Source: CAVRQM01 sp963756975 (GTDB lineage: Bacteria > Pseudomonadota > Alphaproteobacteria > Acetobacterales > Acetobacteraceae). Taken from it: 64,000 nucleotides of DNA. The stretch spans positions 1,798,001 through 1,862,000 of the forward strand of contig CAVWPS010000002.1 of NCBI GenBank assembly GCA_963756975.1, written 5' to 3'. The notes under the pieces were generated by a model. That model did not search any database and was not told where the DNA came from. It saw nothing but the letters and a program-made list of their open reading frames with translations. This document shows positions 41,355-50,417 of this stretch, one piece after another. Position 1 is the stretch's first letter, and the number at the start of each line of letters is the position of its first letter. The position numbers and the translations under genes are program-made.

Positions 41355-42552
41355 ATGATCCCAGCCCTGATGCCGACCTACAGCCGCGCCGATGTCGCGT
41401 TCGACCATGGGGAGGGCGCGTGGCTCACCGCGACCGACGGCCGACGTTTTCTCGATTTCGGGGGCGGCATCGCGACCTCCTCGCTCGGCCACGATCACCC
41501 GGGTCTGGTGGCGGCGATCGCGGCGCAGGCGGCCCGCGTGATCCACACCAGCAACCTGTATCGCGTGCCGCAGGCCGAGCGGCTGGCGGAGCGGTTCGTG
41601 GCGGCGACGTTCGCGGACAGCGTGTTCTTCTGCAACTCGGGGGCCGAGGCCAACGAGGGCATGGTGAAAATGGTCCGCCGCGCCCAGTACGAGACCGGGC
41701 ACCCCGAGCGGTTCCGCATGATCTGCTTCGACGGCGCGTTCCACGGCCGCACGCTCGCGATGATCTCGGCCACCGGCAATCCGAAATACCTCAAAGGCTT
41801 CGGCCCGGCGGTGGACGGCTTCGACCACGTCCCGTTCGGCAACATGAACGCGGTGCGCGACGCGATCGGGCCGGAGACGGCGGGCGTCATGATCGAGCCG
41901 GTGCAGGGCGAAGGCGGCGTCCGCCCGGCGTCGTTGCGGTTCCTGCGCGAGCTGCGGGCGACCTGCGACGAGTTCGGGCTGATCCTGGCGATGGACGAGG
42001 TCCAGTGCGGCATGGGCCGGACCGGAAAGCTGTTCGCGCATGAATGGGCCGGGATCGCGCCCGATGTGATGAGCAGCGCCAAGGGGATCGCCGGCGGCGT
42101 GCCGATGGGCGCCATTTTCGCCCGCGAGCATGTGGCCAAGCATCTTGTCGCCCGGCACCCACGGCACGACGTTCGGCGGCAACCCGCTCGCGTGCGCGGC
42201 GGCCAACGCGGTGCTGGACGTGATGCTGGAGCCGTCGTTCCTGCCCACGGTCGACGCCCGCGCGCGAAAGCTGTGGTTCGGGCTGCTCGATATCGTGACC
42301 GATTATCCGGATGTGTTCGAGGACGCGCGCGGTGCCGGGCTGCTGCTCGGCGTGCGCTGCGCGGTGCCGAACACGGAGGTGCAGGCTGCCCTGTTCGCCA
42401 ATGGGCTGCTGAGCGTCACCGCCGGCGACAACGTCGTCCGGTTCGCGCCGCCGCTGGTGCTGACGGACGAGGACGTGGATGCCGGCCTCTCGATCATCCG
42501 CGCCACCGGCCGCGCGCTCACCGGGCAGCACGCCCTGGTCGCCGCGAAATGA
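41355..42552 (+). CDS. argD: Acetylornithine aminotransferase (class III), with a +1 frameshift at 42145-42146
   Basis: A PLP enzyme of about 399 residues transaminating N-acetylornithine (arginine synthesis). It starts MIPALMPTYSRADVAFDHGE. CNSGAEANEGMVKMVRRAQY, CFDGAFHGRTLAMISATGNP, LAMDEVQCGMGRTGKLFAHE and the PLP-lysine region MSSAKGIAGGVPMGAI are in the first frame. After EHVAKHL one surplus T must be removed to read SPGTHGTTFGGNPLACAAAN to the end. ATG 41355 has GAGG nine bases upstream; ATG 41346 is an in-frame alternative. It overlaps argF by four bases. Confidence 0.9.
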
Positions 42553-43481
42553 GCGCGGCCCTCCGCCGGTCCGACCCGCCGCCGCCGCGCCACTTCCTCG
42601 ATCTGCGCGACCACAATTCGTCCACGCTGCGCCACATCCTGGACCTCGCGCGCGCCTACAAGACCGGTGCGCGCGTCGACCGGCCGCTCGTCGGCAAGAC
42701 GGTCGCGCTGGTATTCGAAAAACCGTCGACGCGGACACGGGTGAGTTTCGAAGTCGCGATGCGCCAGTTGGGCGGCGACGCGATCGTGCTGTCGGCCAAC
42801 GACATGCAGTTGGGACGCGGCGAGACGATCGGCGACACGGCCTCGGTGCTGTCGCGCTACGTCGATGCGATCATGCTGCGGACGTCGGACCCGGCGAAGC
42901 TGGCCGAGATGGTGGCGCACGCGACGGTGCCGGTGGTGAACGGGCTCACGTCATCGAGCCATCCGTGCCAGCTTCTGGCGGACGTGATGACGATCGAGGA
43001 GCATCGCGGGCCGATCGCCGGGCAGACGGTCGCCTGGGTCGGCGACGGCAACAACGTCGCCCGCACCTTCGTCGAAGCCGCCGCCCGGTTCGGGTTCTCG
43101 CTGCGGCTGGGCACGCCCAAATCGCTGCGCCCGGATGCGGCCCTCGCCTGGGCGCGCGGCGTGGGCGCGGACGTGTCGTGGACATCGGATCCGGCCGAGG
43201 CGGTGCGCGGTGCCGTGGCGGTCGTGACCGACACCTGGATCAGCATGTCGGACGCGGACGCCGCCAACCGGCACAATCTGCTGGTCCCGTACCGGGTCGA
43301 CGCGGCGCTGATGGACGAGGCGGGGCCGGACGCGCTGTTCATGCACTGCCTGCCGGCGCATCGCGGCGAGGAGGTCACGGCCGAGGTGATCGACGGCCCG
43401 CGCTCGGTCGTGTTCGACGAGGCGGAGAACCGGCTGCACGCGCAGAAGGGTGTGCTGGTCTGGGCGTTGGCGGGGCTCTGA
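42549..43481 (+). CDS. argF: Ornithine carbamoyltransferase
   Basis: A 310-residue enzyme forming citrulline from ornithine and carbamoyl phosphate. The carbamoyl-phosphate-binding VFEKPSTRTRVSFEVAMRQL, the SSSHPCQLLADVMTIEEHRG segment, VAWVGDGNNVARTFVEAAAR, and the ornithine-binding DALFMHCLPAHRGEEVTAEV are all present, with length typical of anabolic OTCases. ATG 42549 overlaps the argD TGA. In many alphaproteobacteria hslO follows directly; here four other genes intervene. Confidence 0.95.
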   Translation: MSAALRRSDPPPPRHFLDLRDHNSSTLRHILDLARAYKTGARVDRPLVGKTVALVFEKPSTRTRVSFEVAMRQLGGDAIVLSANDMQLGRGETIGDTASVLSRYVDAIMLRTSDPAKLAEMVAHATVPVVNGLTSSSHPCQLLADVMTIEEHRGPIAGQTVAWVGDGNNVARTFVEAAARFGFSLRLGTPKSLRPDAALAWARGVGADVSWTSDPAEAVRGAVAVVTDTWISMSDADAANRHNLLVPYRVDAALMDEAGPDALFMHCLPAHRGEEVTAEVIDGPRSVVFDEAENRLHAQKGVLVWALAGL

Positions 43482-43623
43482 CCGGGTCGGTCGCACCCGG
43501 CACCGCTTGCACATTGACGACCGACGCCACGTCGCGATAAATCCACCCACATTCACCTGAGCGCACTCAGAGCCCTTCGACCCGGAAATACCTCCGGGAT
43601 CGTCGGAGCCGGAGGATTGCGCT

Positions 43624-43923
43624 ATGTTCCAGGTGAAGGTTCCCGTCATCATCGTCCCATCCGCCGAGGCCCGCGATGCGCTCGGCGTCCAACTCCGCGA
43701 CGCCGGACTTGCGGCTTGGCGCGAGATCGCCCGCCGGGGCCAGGGTCTCGAGTTCGCCCACTTTCAAATCGTCCACACCGGCGTGACACTCGCGGTGTGT
43801 TCGCGCCTGCGTCCCAACGGCTTCATCGAAATAGAGATCGGTCTCGGCGACCCTCGGCAGGCCGCACGGGTCATCACCGCGACCCAGGCCCGGACGGGAT
43901 CGCAAGTCCGCGCTGGGCATTAA
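43624..43923 (+). CDS. Hypothetical protein
   Basis: A 99-residue ORF starting MFQVKVPVIIVPSAEARDAL with a plausible ribosome-binding site (GGAGGATTG) upstream. It is mixed alpha/beta with no membrane segment. Third-position GC bias fits real coding, and no domain was recognised. It lies alone, about 140 bases after argF, with an opposing small gene just downstream. Confidence 0.45.
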   Translation: MFQVKVPVIIVPSAEARDALGVQLRDAGLAAWREIARRGQGLEFAHFQIVHTGVTLAVCSRLRPNGFIEIEIGLGDPRQAARVITATQARTGSQVRAGH

Positions 43924-43935
43924 GCGTCTGCGGGT

Positions 43936-44130
43936 CTAGCGGGTGTATCGGGCGATCGTCAGTCGCCCGAGCACCAACCCCGCAAGCATCGCGAGCCCCA
44001 TCGTCTCCGCCGGCCGCCGCCGCACGAGCGCGCTGACGTCGACGCCTTCGATCACGTCCCGCGTCAACACCTCGGTGGCACCAGCCGCGTTGATCGCCGC
44101 CGGCAGCACGGTTTGATTGAACGTCGTCAT
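43936..44130 (-). CDS. Small single-pass membrane protein
   Basis: A 64-residue ORF, MTTFNQTVLPAAINAAGATE, with a C-terminal hydrophobic segment TMGLAMLAGLVLGRLTIA, preceded by RRRPAE and followed by RYTR. This soluble-head, tail-anchored layout resembles the C-terminus of DUF883/ElaB-like inner-membrane proteins, but homology is not certain. ATG 44139 is an alternative start. It is oriented opposite to its neighbours. Confidence 0.4.
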   Translation of the reverse strand: MTTFNQTVLPAAINAAGATEVLTRDVIEGVDVSALVRRRPAETMGLAMLAGLVLGRLTIARYTR

Positions 44131-44226
44131 CCACGTCATGCCGCCGACCTCCCCAATGAGTTGAGGCAACCCGCCCCCGCATCCGGGGTTCCATTCCCGC
44201 ACCACGTGGCGAGCAGGAGAACGGGT

Positions 44227-46572
44227 TTGCGCAAGGGTCGTCGGGTCGAGATCACGCAGTACAACGCCCCGTCGGGTGGTTGGGGCTCGGCGAAATCGCT
44301 GGGCAATATTCTGGCCCGCGAAGGCGTCCCGCTATCGGGCGCGCTCGCGCTGATGCGGCAGAACAAGCCGGACGGGTTCCAGTGCGTCTCCTGCTCGTGG
44401 GCCAAGCCGCAGAACCCGCTGCCGTTCGAGTTTTGCGAGAACGGGGCGAAAGCGACCGCGTGGGAGATCACCTCGGCCCGCTGCACGCCGGCATTCTTCG
44501 CCAAGCACACGGTCACCGAACTGCAAGGCTGGGCCGACTACGACCTGGAACAGACCGGCCGCCTGACCCACCCGATGCGCTACGATCCCGCGACCGACAA
44601 ATACGTGCCCGTGTCCTGGGAGAGCGCGTTCGCCGAGATCGGGCGCGAATTGCGCGCACTCCCCGACCGTAAGAGCGTCGTGTTCTACGCGTCCGGCCGC
44701 GCGTCGCTGGAGACCAGTTTCATGTGGGCGCTGCTGGCGCGCATGTACGGCAACAACAACCTGCCCGACAGCTCCAACATGTGCCACGAGAGCACGTCGG
44801 TCGCGCTGCCCGAAAGCATCGGCGCCCCGGTCGGCACGGTGCACCTGGAAGAGTTCGCCGATTGCGACATGATCCTGTCGTTCGGCCAGAACGTCGGCGT
44901 CAACTCGCCCCGCATGCTCCACCCGCTGCAGGAGGCGTCCGAGCGCGGCGTGCCGATCGTGACGTTCAACCCGCTGAAGGAGCGCGGCTGGGAGGCGTTC
45001 ACCAACCCGCAATCGCCGACCGAGATGCTGGGCGGCAAGGTCACGCGCATCAGCTCGCAATACCACCAGCTCAAGGCGGGCGGCGATCTCGCGGCGCTGA
45101 TGGGCATCTGCAAGGCGCTGATCGAGGGCGACGACCGCGCGCAGGCGGCGGGCACGGAGCCAGTGCTCGATCACGCGTTCATCACCGAGCATACCCACGG
45201 CTTCGAGGACTTCGCGGCCAAGGTTCGCGAGCAGCACTGGGAGGATCTCGAAAGCCGTTCCGCGCTGCCGCGCGAGGTGATGGAGGGTGTGGCGGCGCTA
45301 TATGCCCGGCACAAGCGGGTGATCGCGATCTACGGCATGGGTCTGACGCAGCATCGCGCCGGGGTCGAGAACGTGCAGATGCTCGCGAACCTGCTGCTGC
45401 TGCGCGGCAATATCGGCGTGCCCGGCGCCGGCATCTGCCCGGTGCGCGGCCACAGCAACGTGCAGGGCCAGCGCACGGTCGGCGTCACCGAAAAGCCCGA
45501 GCTGGTTCCGACCGACAAGCTGCGCGAACTGTTCGGCTTCGAGCCGCCGATGGAGAAAGGCCTCAACACCGTCGAAGCCTGCCAGGGTATTCTCGACGGC
45601 TCGGTGCGCGCGTTCGTCTCGCTGGGCGGCAATTTCGTCCACGCCATCCCGGATCGCGACCGGATGGAACCGGCGTGGCAAAAAATGCGCCTCACCGTGC
45701 AGATCAGCACCAAGCTCAACCGCAGCCACCTCATCAACGGGGCCGTCGCCTACCTGCTGCCGTGCCGGGGCCGGATCGAGATCGACCGGCAAGCGAGCGG
45801 CGAGCAGGTCGTGTCGATGGAGGACAGCACGGCCAAGGTCCACGGCAGCCGGGGCGTCCGCACCCCCGCGAGCCGCCATCTGCTGAGCGAGCCCGCGATC
45901 GTGGCCGGGATCGCCAAGGCGACGCTCGACCCGAACCCGAAGGTCGACTGGACCGGCTGGGTCGCCGACTATTCCCGCGTGCGGGAGATGATCGGGCTGA
46001 CGTATCACGATTTCCACGACATGAGCGTCCGCATGTGGACCCCGGGCGGGTTCGAGCGCGACCTGCCGGTGCGGCGGCGGATCTGGAAGACGAAGAACGG
46101 GCTCGCGAACTTCATCACGCCGACCGGGCTCGACGAGGACGCGGACATGCCGGAGAGCACGCCGGATTCGTTGCGGATGATAACGCTCCGGTCCAACGAC
46201 CAGTTCAACACGACGGTCTACGGTTACGACGACCGGTTTCGCGGCATCAAGGGCACGCGGATGGTGGCGATGATGAACCGCGCCGACATCGACCGCCTCG
46301 GCCTGACCGTCGGACACGAGATCGCGCTGCGGACCGATTTCGACGACGGCCATCTGCGCCGGATGGAGGGGTTCCGGGTGGTCGAATACGACATCCCGGC
46401 CGGCTGCATCGGCACGTATTACCCGGAGGCGAACAGCCTGATCCCGGTCAGCCACCACGCGCTGCGTTCGTTCGTGCCGGCCGCCAAAAGCGTGCCGGTC
46501 ATCGTGGAGGCGGGTCCGGCGCGCGGAATGCTCCCGCGCGCCGGGTCGGTCGCCGCTACGGGACCAGGATGA
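44227..46572 (+). CDS. FdhF/YdeP-type molybdopterin oxidoreductase
   Basis: A ~781-residue putative molybdoenzyme of the YdeP/FdhH-like alpha-subunit family. APSGGWGSAKSLGNILAREG opens it. MRQNKPDGFQCVSCSWAKPQ and FEFCENGAKATAWE contain the family cysteines, a reduced version of the FdhF iron-sulfur motif. NNLPDSSNMCHESTSVALPE and GIPVRGHSNVQGQ-like ICPVRGHSNVQGQRTVGV mark cofactor-binding regions. The molydop-binding domain is SLRMITLRSNDQFNTTVYGY. TTG 44227 with AGGAGA upstream is the best start; GTG 44206 is an alternative. E. coli YdeP is linked to acid resistance, but the reaction is unknown. No fdhD or small subunit lies nearby. Confidence 0.85.
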   Translation: MRKGRRVEITQYNAPSGGWGSAKSLGNILAREGVPLSGALALMRQNKPDGFQCVSCSWAKPQNPLPFEFCENGAKATAWEITSARCTPAFFAKHTVTELQGWADYDLEQTGRLTHPMRYDPATDKYVPVSWESAFAEIGRELRALPDRKSVVFYASGRASLETSFMWALLARMYGNNNLPDSSNMCHESTSVALPESIGAPVGTVHLEEFADCDMILSFGQNVGVNSPRMLHPLQEASERGVPIVTFNPLKERGWEAFTNPQSPTEMLGGKVTRISSQYHQLKAGGDLAALMGICKALIEGDDRAQAAGTEPVLDHAFITEHTHGFEDFAAKVREQHWEDLESRSALPREVMEGVAALYARHKRVIAIYGMGLTQHRAGVENVQMLANLLLLRGNIGVPGAGICPVRGHSNVQGQRTVGVTEKPELVPTDKLRELFGFEPPMEKGLNTVEACQGILDGSVRAFVSLGGNFVHAIPDRDRMEPAWQKMRLTVQISTKLNRSHLINGAVAYLLPCRGRIEIDRQASGEQVVSMEDSTAKVHGSRGVRTPASRHLLSEPAIVAGIAKATLDPNPKVDWTGWVADYSRVREMIGLTYHDFHDMSVRMWTPGGFERDLPVRRRIWKTKNGLANFITPTGLDEDADMPESTPDSLRMITLRSNDQFNTTVYGYDDRFRGIKGTRMVAMMNRADIDRLGLTVGHEIALRTDFDDGHLRRMEGFRVVEYDIPAGCIGTYYPEANSLIPVSHHALRSFVPAAKSVPVIVEAGPARGMLPRAGSVAATGPG

Positions 46573-46696
46573 CGGCCGGCGGCGGCGGGCGGGGCTGCAC
46601 GTAGACCGGACGCGGCCGGTAATACGGGCGGGGCGGGCCGTAGTAGCAGCCGCCCAGGGTCAGGGCGGTCAGCGCGATCAGCAGAACGCGGGTCAT
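46556..46696 (-). CDS. Small Pro/Tyr/Arg-rich lipoprotein
   Basis: A 46-residue ORF: MTRVLLIALTALTLGGCYYG has a type II signal with lipobox LGGC, followed by a Pro/Tyr/Arg-rich mature peptide (YYRPRPVYVQPRPPPP). Such tiny lipoproteins recur in alphaproteobacteria, without known function. It overlaps the 3' end of the FdhF-like gene on the opposite strand by 17 bases and is divergent from hslO. Confidence 0.55.
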   Translation of the reverse strand: MTRVLLIALTALTLGGCYYGPPRPYYRPRPVYVQPRPPPPAVILVP

Positions 46697-46782
46697 ATCT
46701 CGGCACTCCATGTGGAAGTCGTCGGTCGTAACGCGCAACGGTGGGAGTGGTCGCAAGCACCTCGCCTGCCTATCTTGCACCG

Positions 46783-47757
46783 ATGAACGAGACCCCAGCT
46801 TTCATCGATCCCGGCCGGCCGGAAGTGCCCGACCTCGTCGTGCCCCGTGCCGTCGTGCCGTTCCACCTGCCGGGCCGCCCGGTGCGCGGCCGCCTGATCC
46901 GCCTCGGCCGGCTCGCCGACGCGCTGCTGACCCGCCACGACAACCATCCGGTCGTGAGCAAGCTGGCCGGCGAGGCGCTGGCGCTGGTCGCGGGCCTCGG
47001 GGCGGCGCTAAAATTTCAGGGGTCGCTGTCGCTGCAGGTCAAGGGCAGCGGGCCGGTGCCGATGCTGCTCGCCGACTGCACCGACGACGGGGCGCTCCGG
47101 TTCTACACCAGCACCAAGCCGGCGCTGCTGGCGCCCTTGCTGGCCGAGGACCCGGACCCATCGGCCGCCTACCTGCTCGGCCACGGAAGTCTGGCGTTCA
47201 CCGCCGATCAGGGACCGGACATGGACCGGTACCAGGGCATCGTCGCGATCGAGGGCGAGACGCTGGCCGACATGGCGCTGCACTATTTCCACACGTCCGA
47301 GCAGCTGCTGTGCGCCTTCCACCTCGCCTGCGCGCACACCGACAACGGCTGGCGCGCCGCCGCCCTGGTGCTGGAATGCGTGCCCGGCCCGAGCGGCATC
47401 GACCCGACGCTCGACGCGGCGGAGCAGGCCGACGCCTGGATGACCGCGACCACGCTGGCCGGCACGCTGACCGATGCCGAGCTGCTCGACGACACGCTCG
47501 ATCCGGAGACGCTGCTGTATCGCCTCTTTGGTACGGAAGGTGTGGCCGTCGACTTGCCCCGGGCGCTGGCCTACGGCTGCCGCTGCTCCCGCCAGCGCCT
47601 CGCCGGCATTCTGGAGGGCTTCCCGACCGACGACCTGGACGCGATGGTGGTCGACGGGTCGATCGTGATGACCTGCGAGTTCTGCAACCACGATTTCCGG
47701 TTCCCGCGCGAGACGGTGCGTGGCAAGCCGGTCGATGCCGATCGTAAGGAGAGCTAA
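46783..47757 (+). CDS. hslO: 33 kDa chaperonin Hsp33
   Basis: A 324-residue redox-switch holdase. The N-terminal core includes TRHDNHPVVSKLAGEALALV, GSLSLQVKGSGPVPMLLADC and YQGIVAIEGETLADMALHYF with SEQLLCAF. The C-terminal zinc/redox switch has the four cysteines YGCRCSRQRLAGIL and MTCEFCNHDFRF (CxC...CxxC). ATG 46783 was chosen over an earlier frame extension. A lipoprotein gene starts at the base after the stop, so the two are co-transcribed. Confidence 0.94.
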   Translation: MNETPAFIDPGRPEVPDLVVPRAVVPFHLPGRPVRGRLIRLGRLADALLTRHDNHPVVSKLAGEALALVAGLGAALKFQGSLSLQVKGSGPVPMLLADCTDDGALRFYTSTKPALLAPLLAEDPDPSAAYLLGHGSLAFTADQGPDMDRYQGIVAIEGETLADMALHYFHTSEQLLCAFHLACAHTDNGWRAAALVLECVPGPSGIDPTLDAAEQADAWMTATTLAGTLTDAELLDDTLDPETLLYRLFGTEGVAVDLPRALAYGCRCSRQRLAGILEGFPTDDLDAMVVDGSIVMTCEFCNHDFRFPRETVRGKPVDADRKES

Positions 47758-48354
47758 GTGAAAGTTTGGGCCGGACTCGCGATCGGATTGCTGCTGGCCG
47801 GATGCGCGGACGACACGCCGTCGCCCTCGGGGCCGGTCAGCTCGGAGCCGCTCGACTTCGCCTACCTGACCAAGCTGCGGCTCAACGTCGCGACCGTCAC
47901 GATCGACGACAGCTACGTCCCGGGTGGCCCGGGCGAGCATGTCGAGGCGCTGGCCCCGGTGCCGCCGGCCGACCTGCTGCGGCTGATGGCGCGCGAGCGC
48001 GTGCTGCCGGGCGGTGCGGCCGGAACCGCCAAGGTCACGATCGAGGACGCGTCGATCGTGCGCGCCGACGATCAGCTGGAGGGCTCGCTGGCCATTCGCA
48101 TCGACGTGGCCAACGGCGACGGCACCCAGACCGGCTTCGCCGACGCCCGGATCGCCCGCAGCCGCACCCTGTCGGGCGAGGATTCTCGGGCGGTCGCGGA
48201 CAAGCTCGAGCGGCAGATGGCGGCCGACATGAACGTCGAGTTCGAATACCAGGTCCGGAAGTCGCTGAAGGATTGGATCCAGGTCACGACGCCGGAGGTT
48301 CCGCCGGCCGCGCCGATCCAGTCGCAGGATCTGCCGCCGCCGCCGGGGAGCTAG
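47758..48354 (+). CDS. Conserved lipoprotein encoded with hslO
   Basis: A 198-residue protein from GTG 47758, immediately after the hslO TAA. MKVWAGLAIGLLLAGCADDT has a lipobox LLAGC. The body (LDFAYLTKLRLNVATVTIDD, LRLMARERVLPGGAAGTAKV, FEYQVRKSLKDWIQ) is conserved-looking but matches no domain I know, and the C-terminus is Pro-rich. Probably anchored in the inner or outer membrane facing the periplasm. The function is unknown; the tight coupling to hslO may mean a stress-related role. Confidence 0.7.
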   Translation: MKVWAGLAIGLLLAGCADDTPSPSGPVSSEPLDFAYLTKLRLNVATVTIDDSYVPGGPGEHVEALAPVPPADLLRLMARERVLPGGAAGTAKVTIEDASIVRADDQLEGSLAIRIDVANGDGTQTGFADARIARSRTLSGEDSRAVADKLERQMAADMNVEFEYQVRKSLKDWIQVTTPEVPPAAPIQSQDLPPPPGS

Positions 48355-48400
48355 GCGGCCTGGCGGTTTACACTTCGCTCGCTGGTGTGTGGGGACCACC

Positions 48401-48477
48401 GTGGGTGCCCGGGTCGAGCCCGGGCAACGTGCTTCTCATTATCCTACCCTTTGCCCGGGCTTGACCCGGGCACCCAC
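48401..48477. repeat. 27-bp near-perfect inverted repeat (REP-like) between convergent genes
   Basis: The left arm at 48401-48427 (GTGGGTGCCCGGGTCGAGCC, then CGGGCAA) pairs with 48451-48477 over 27 positions with a single mismatch, around a 23-base spacer. Arms of the type CCCGGGCTTGACCCGGGCAC occur as dispersed elements in many alphaproteobacterial genomes. It sits between the lipoprotein gene and metW, converging, and may act as a bidirectional terminator. Confidence 0.75.
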
Positions 48478-48521
48478 GCAGTCGCCCACAAACAATTACG
48501 GCGCACTACAACCCACTACCA

Positions 48522-49145
48522 TCACGCCCGCCGCCGCAAGCTGAACAGCGCCTGCTCCCCGAACAGGTTCGCCAACGCCGGAAACCTGCGCCAGGGCGAT
48601 TTCCGTCCCGCGTCGTCCACCGCCATCCAGCGTTCCACCTCCAGCCCCATCTCCCGGCACAACGCGAAGAAGTCCCGGATCGTGCACGGGTGGATGTTCG
48701 GCGTCTCGTGCCAGGGCCGGGCCCAGACGCTCGTCATCGGCATCCGCCCGCTCCACAGCAGCTGCCACCGCACCGTCCAGTGGCCGAAATTGGGGAATGT
48801 CACCACCGCGCGCGTGCCGATCCGCAGCATCTGGCGCAGCACCTCGGCCGGCCGCTCGACCGCCTGCAGCGTCCGGCTCAGCACCACGTAATCGAACGCG
48901 CCGTCCGGGTACTGCGACAGATCGGTGTCCGCGTCGCCGTGCATCACCGGCAGGCCGCGGCTGACCGAGCGGGTCACTTCGGCCATGTCGATCTCGATGC
49001 CCCGCGCGTCGCAGCCCCTGGTGCGGAACAGGTGCTCGATCAGCTCGCCGTCGCCGCTGCCGATGTCGAGCACCCGGCTGCCGGGCGCGATCATGCCGGC
49101 GATCAGCGACAGGTCGAGCCGCACGTTCTTGCCGACCAGCTTCAA
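48522..49145 (-). CDS. metW: Methionine biosynthesis protein MetW
   Basis: A 207-residue SAM-dependent-methyltransferase-fold protein. KLVGKNVRLDLSLIAGMIAP precedes GSRVLDIGSGDGELIEHLFR (motif I), and YPDGAFDYVVLSRTLQAVER and VTFPNFGHWTVRWQLLWSGR are MetW-specific. TTG 49145 overlaps the metX TGA (TTGA), so the pair is translationally coupled. MetW is needed with MetX for homoserine acetylation in some proteobacteria and is thought to stabilise or activate MetX. Confidence 0.9.
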   Translation of the reverse strand: MKLVGKNVRLDLSLIAGMIAPGSRVLDIGSGDGELIEHLFRTRGCDARGIEIDMAEVTRSVSRGLPVMHGDADTDLSQYPDGAFDYVVLSRTLQAVERPAEVLRQMLRIGTRAVVTFPNFGHWTVRWQLLWSGRMPMTSVWARPWHETPNIHPCTIRDFFALCREMGLEVERWMAVDDAGRKSPWRRFPALANLFGEQALFSLRRRA

Positions 49146-50293
49146 GACCGCAGCCCCGCGCGTTCGGCGCACCCATCGAGGAAGCCCGACAGCGTGCGGT
49201 GGAAATCCGGCTCGTCGAGCAGGAAGGCGTCGTGGCCCTTGTCGGACGCGATCTCGACGAAGCTGACGTTGGCCGCCGCCCGGTTCAGCGCTTTGGCGAT
49301 CGCCCGGCTCTGCGCGGTCGGGAACAGCCAGTCGGAGCTGAAGCTGATGATGCAGAACCGGGTGCGGCTGCCGGCGAACGCGGCCGACAGATCGTCGCCG
49401 GTGTCGGCGGCGAGGTCGAAATAGTCCATCGCGCGGGTGATGGTGAGGTAGGAGTTCGCGTCGAAGCGGGTCACGAACGTGCTGCCCTGGTGGCGCAGAT
49501 AGCTTTCCACCTCGAACATGTCGCCGAACAGCGCGAGCGTCTCGCCGCCCCGCAGCCTGCGGCCGAACTTCCGGGTCAGGGCCTGTTCGGACAGATACGT
49601 GATGTGCGCCGCCATCCGGGCGACCGCCAAGCCACGCGCCGGGATCCGGCCGCTCTCGAAATACCGGCCGCCCTGCCAGTCCGGGTCCGCGAAAATCGCC
49701 TGCCGCCCGACCTCGTGGAACGCGATGTTCTGCGCGCTGTGATGGGCGGCGGTCGCGACCGGCACGCACGCGAACACCTGTTCGGGGAACAGGGCGGCCC
49801 ATTGCAGCGCCTGCATCCCGCCCATCGAGCCGCCGACGACGGCGAACAGCCGCGCGATGCCCAGGTGGTCGACCAGGCATTTCTGCGCGCGCACCATGTC
49901 GGCGATCGTCACGGGCGGGAAGTCGATGCCCCAGGCCGAGCCGTCCTCGCGGGCATCGCGCGGTCCGGTGCTGCCCATGCAGCCGCCGAGCACGTTGGCG
50001 CAGATGACGAAATACCGGTCGGTGTCGACCGGCCGGCCCGGGCCGACCACCGCGTCCCACCAGCCGGGCTTGCCGGTCAGCGGGTGCGGCTGGGTGGCGA
50101 ACTGGTCGCCGGTCAGCGCGTGGCAGACCAGGATGGCGTTGCTGGCCGCCCCGTTCAGCGTGCCCGCCGTGCAGTAGGCGACCGTCATGCGCGGCAGCAC
50201 GGTGCCGCAATCGAGCGCGAACGGCGCGTCGAAGGTGACGGTGTGGCCGGGATCGAGGGCCCGTGCGGAATCGGTTGCGGCGGCGGTGTCCAT
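49142..50293 (-). CDS. metX: Homoserine O-acetyltransferase
   Basis: A 383-residue alpha/beta hydrolase making O-acetylhomoserine from homoserine and acetyl-CoA, the first step of methionine synthesis. The oxyanion region NAILVCHALTGDQFATQPHP, the nucleophile elbow FAVVGGSMGGMQALQWAALF (Ser), the acid-site FSSDWLFPTAQSRAI (Asp) and SDKGHDAFLLDEPDF (His) are complete. It starts at ATG 50293. The 124-base divergent region to the chorismate mutase gene was checked for a SAM-II riboswitch and none was recognised. Confidence 0.95.
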   Translation of the reverse strand: MDTAAATDSARALDPGHTVTFDAPFALDCGTVLPRMTVAYCTAGTLNGAASNAILVCHALTGDQFATQPHPLTGKPGWWDAVVGPGRPVDTDRYFVICANVLGGCMGSTGPRDAREDGSAWGIDFPPVTIADMVRAQKCLVDHLGIARLFAVVGGSMGGMQALQWAALFPEQVFACVPVATAAHHSAQNIAFHEVGRQAIFADPDWQGGRYFESGRIPARGLAVARMAAHITYLSEQALTRKFGRRLRGGETLALFGDMFEVESYLRHQGSTFVTRFDANSYLTITRAMDYFDLAADTGDDLSAAFAGSRTRFCIISFSSDWLFPTAQSRAIAKALNRAAANVSFVEIASDKGHDAFLLDEPDFHRTLSGFLDGCAERAGLRS

Positions 50294-50326
50294 GGGCGGT
50301 GTGATCTACCATTGCGCGCGCGCCCC

Positions 50327-50346
50327 GTCGCGTCGCGTCGCGTCGC
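50327..50346. repeat. Four tandem copies of GTCGC in the metX/chorismate mutase divergent region
   Basis: GTCGC is repeated exactly four times (50327-50346) between the two divergent starts, about 35 bases from the metX ATG. It is a short repeat that could vary by slippage and shift promoter spacing; no known function. Confidence 0.7.
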
Positions 50347-50417
50347 GCCGCACAAGTCGTTTTGCAACACGCCGCGCCATAGGCAGCGGCCGGTCGGTCG
50401 GCTATGCCCCGCGGGCC

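Noticed and set aside
50294..50417. SAM-II riboswitch upstream of metX
   Set aside because: This is a common location in alphaproteobacteria, but the conserved SAM-II core and pseudoknot bases are not present on the minus strand; only a GTCGC tandem repeat was found.
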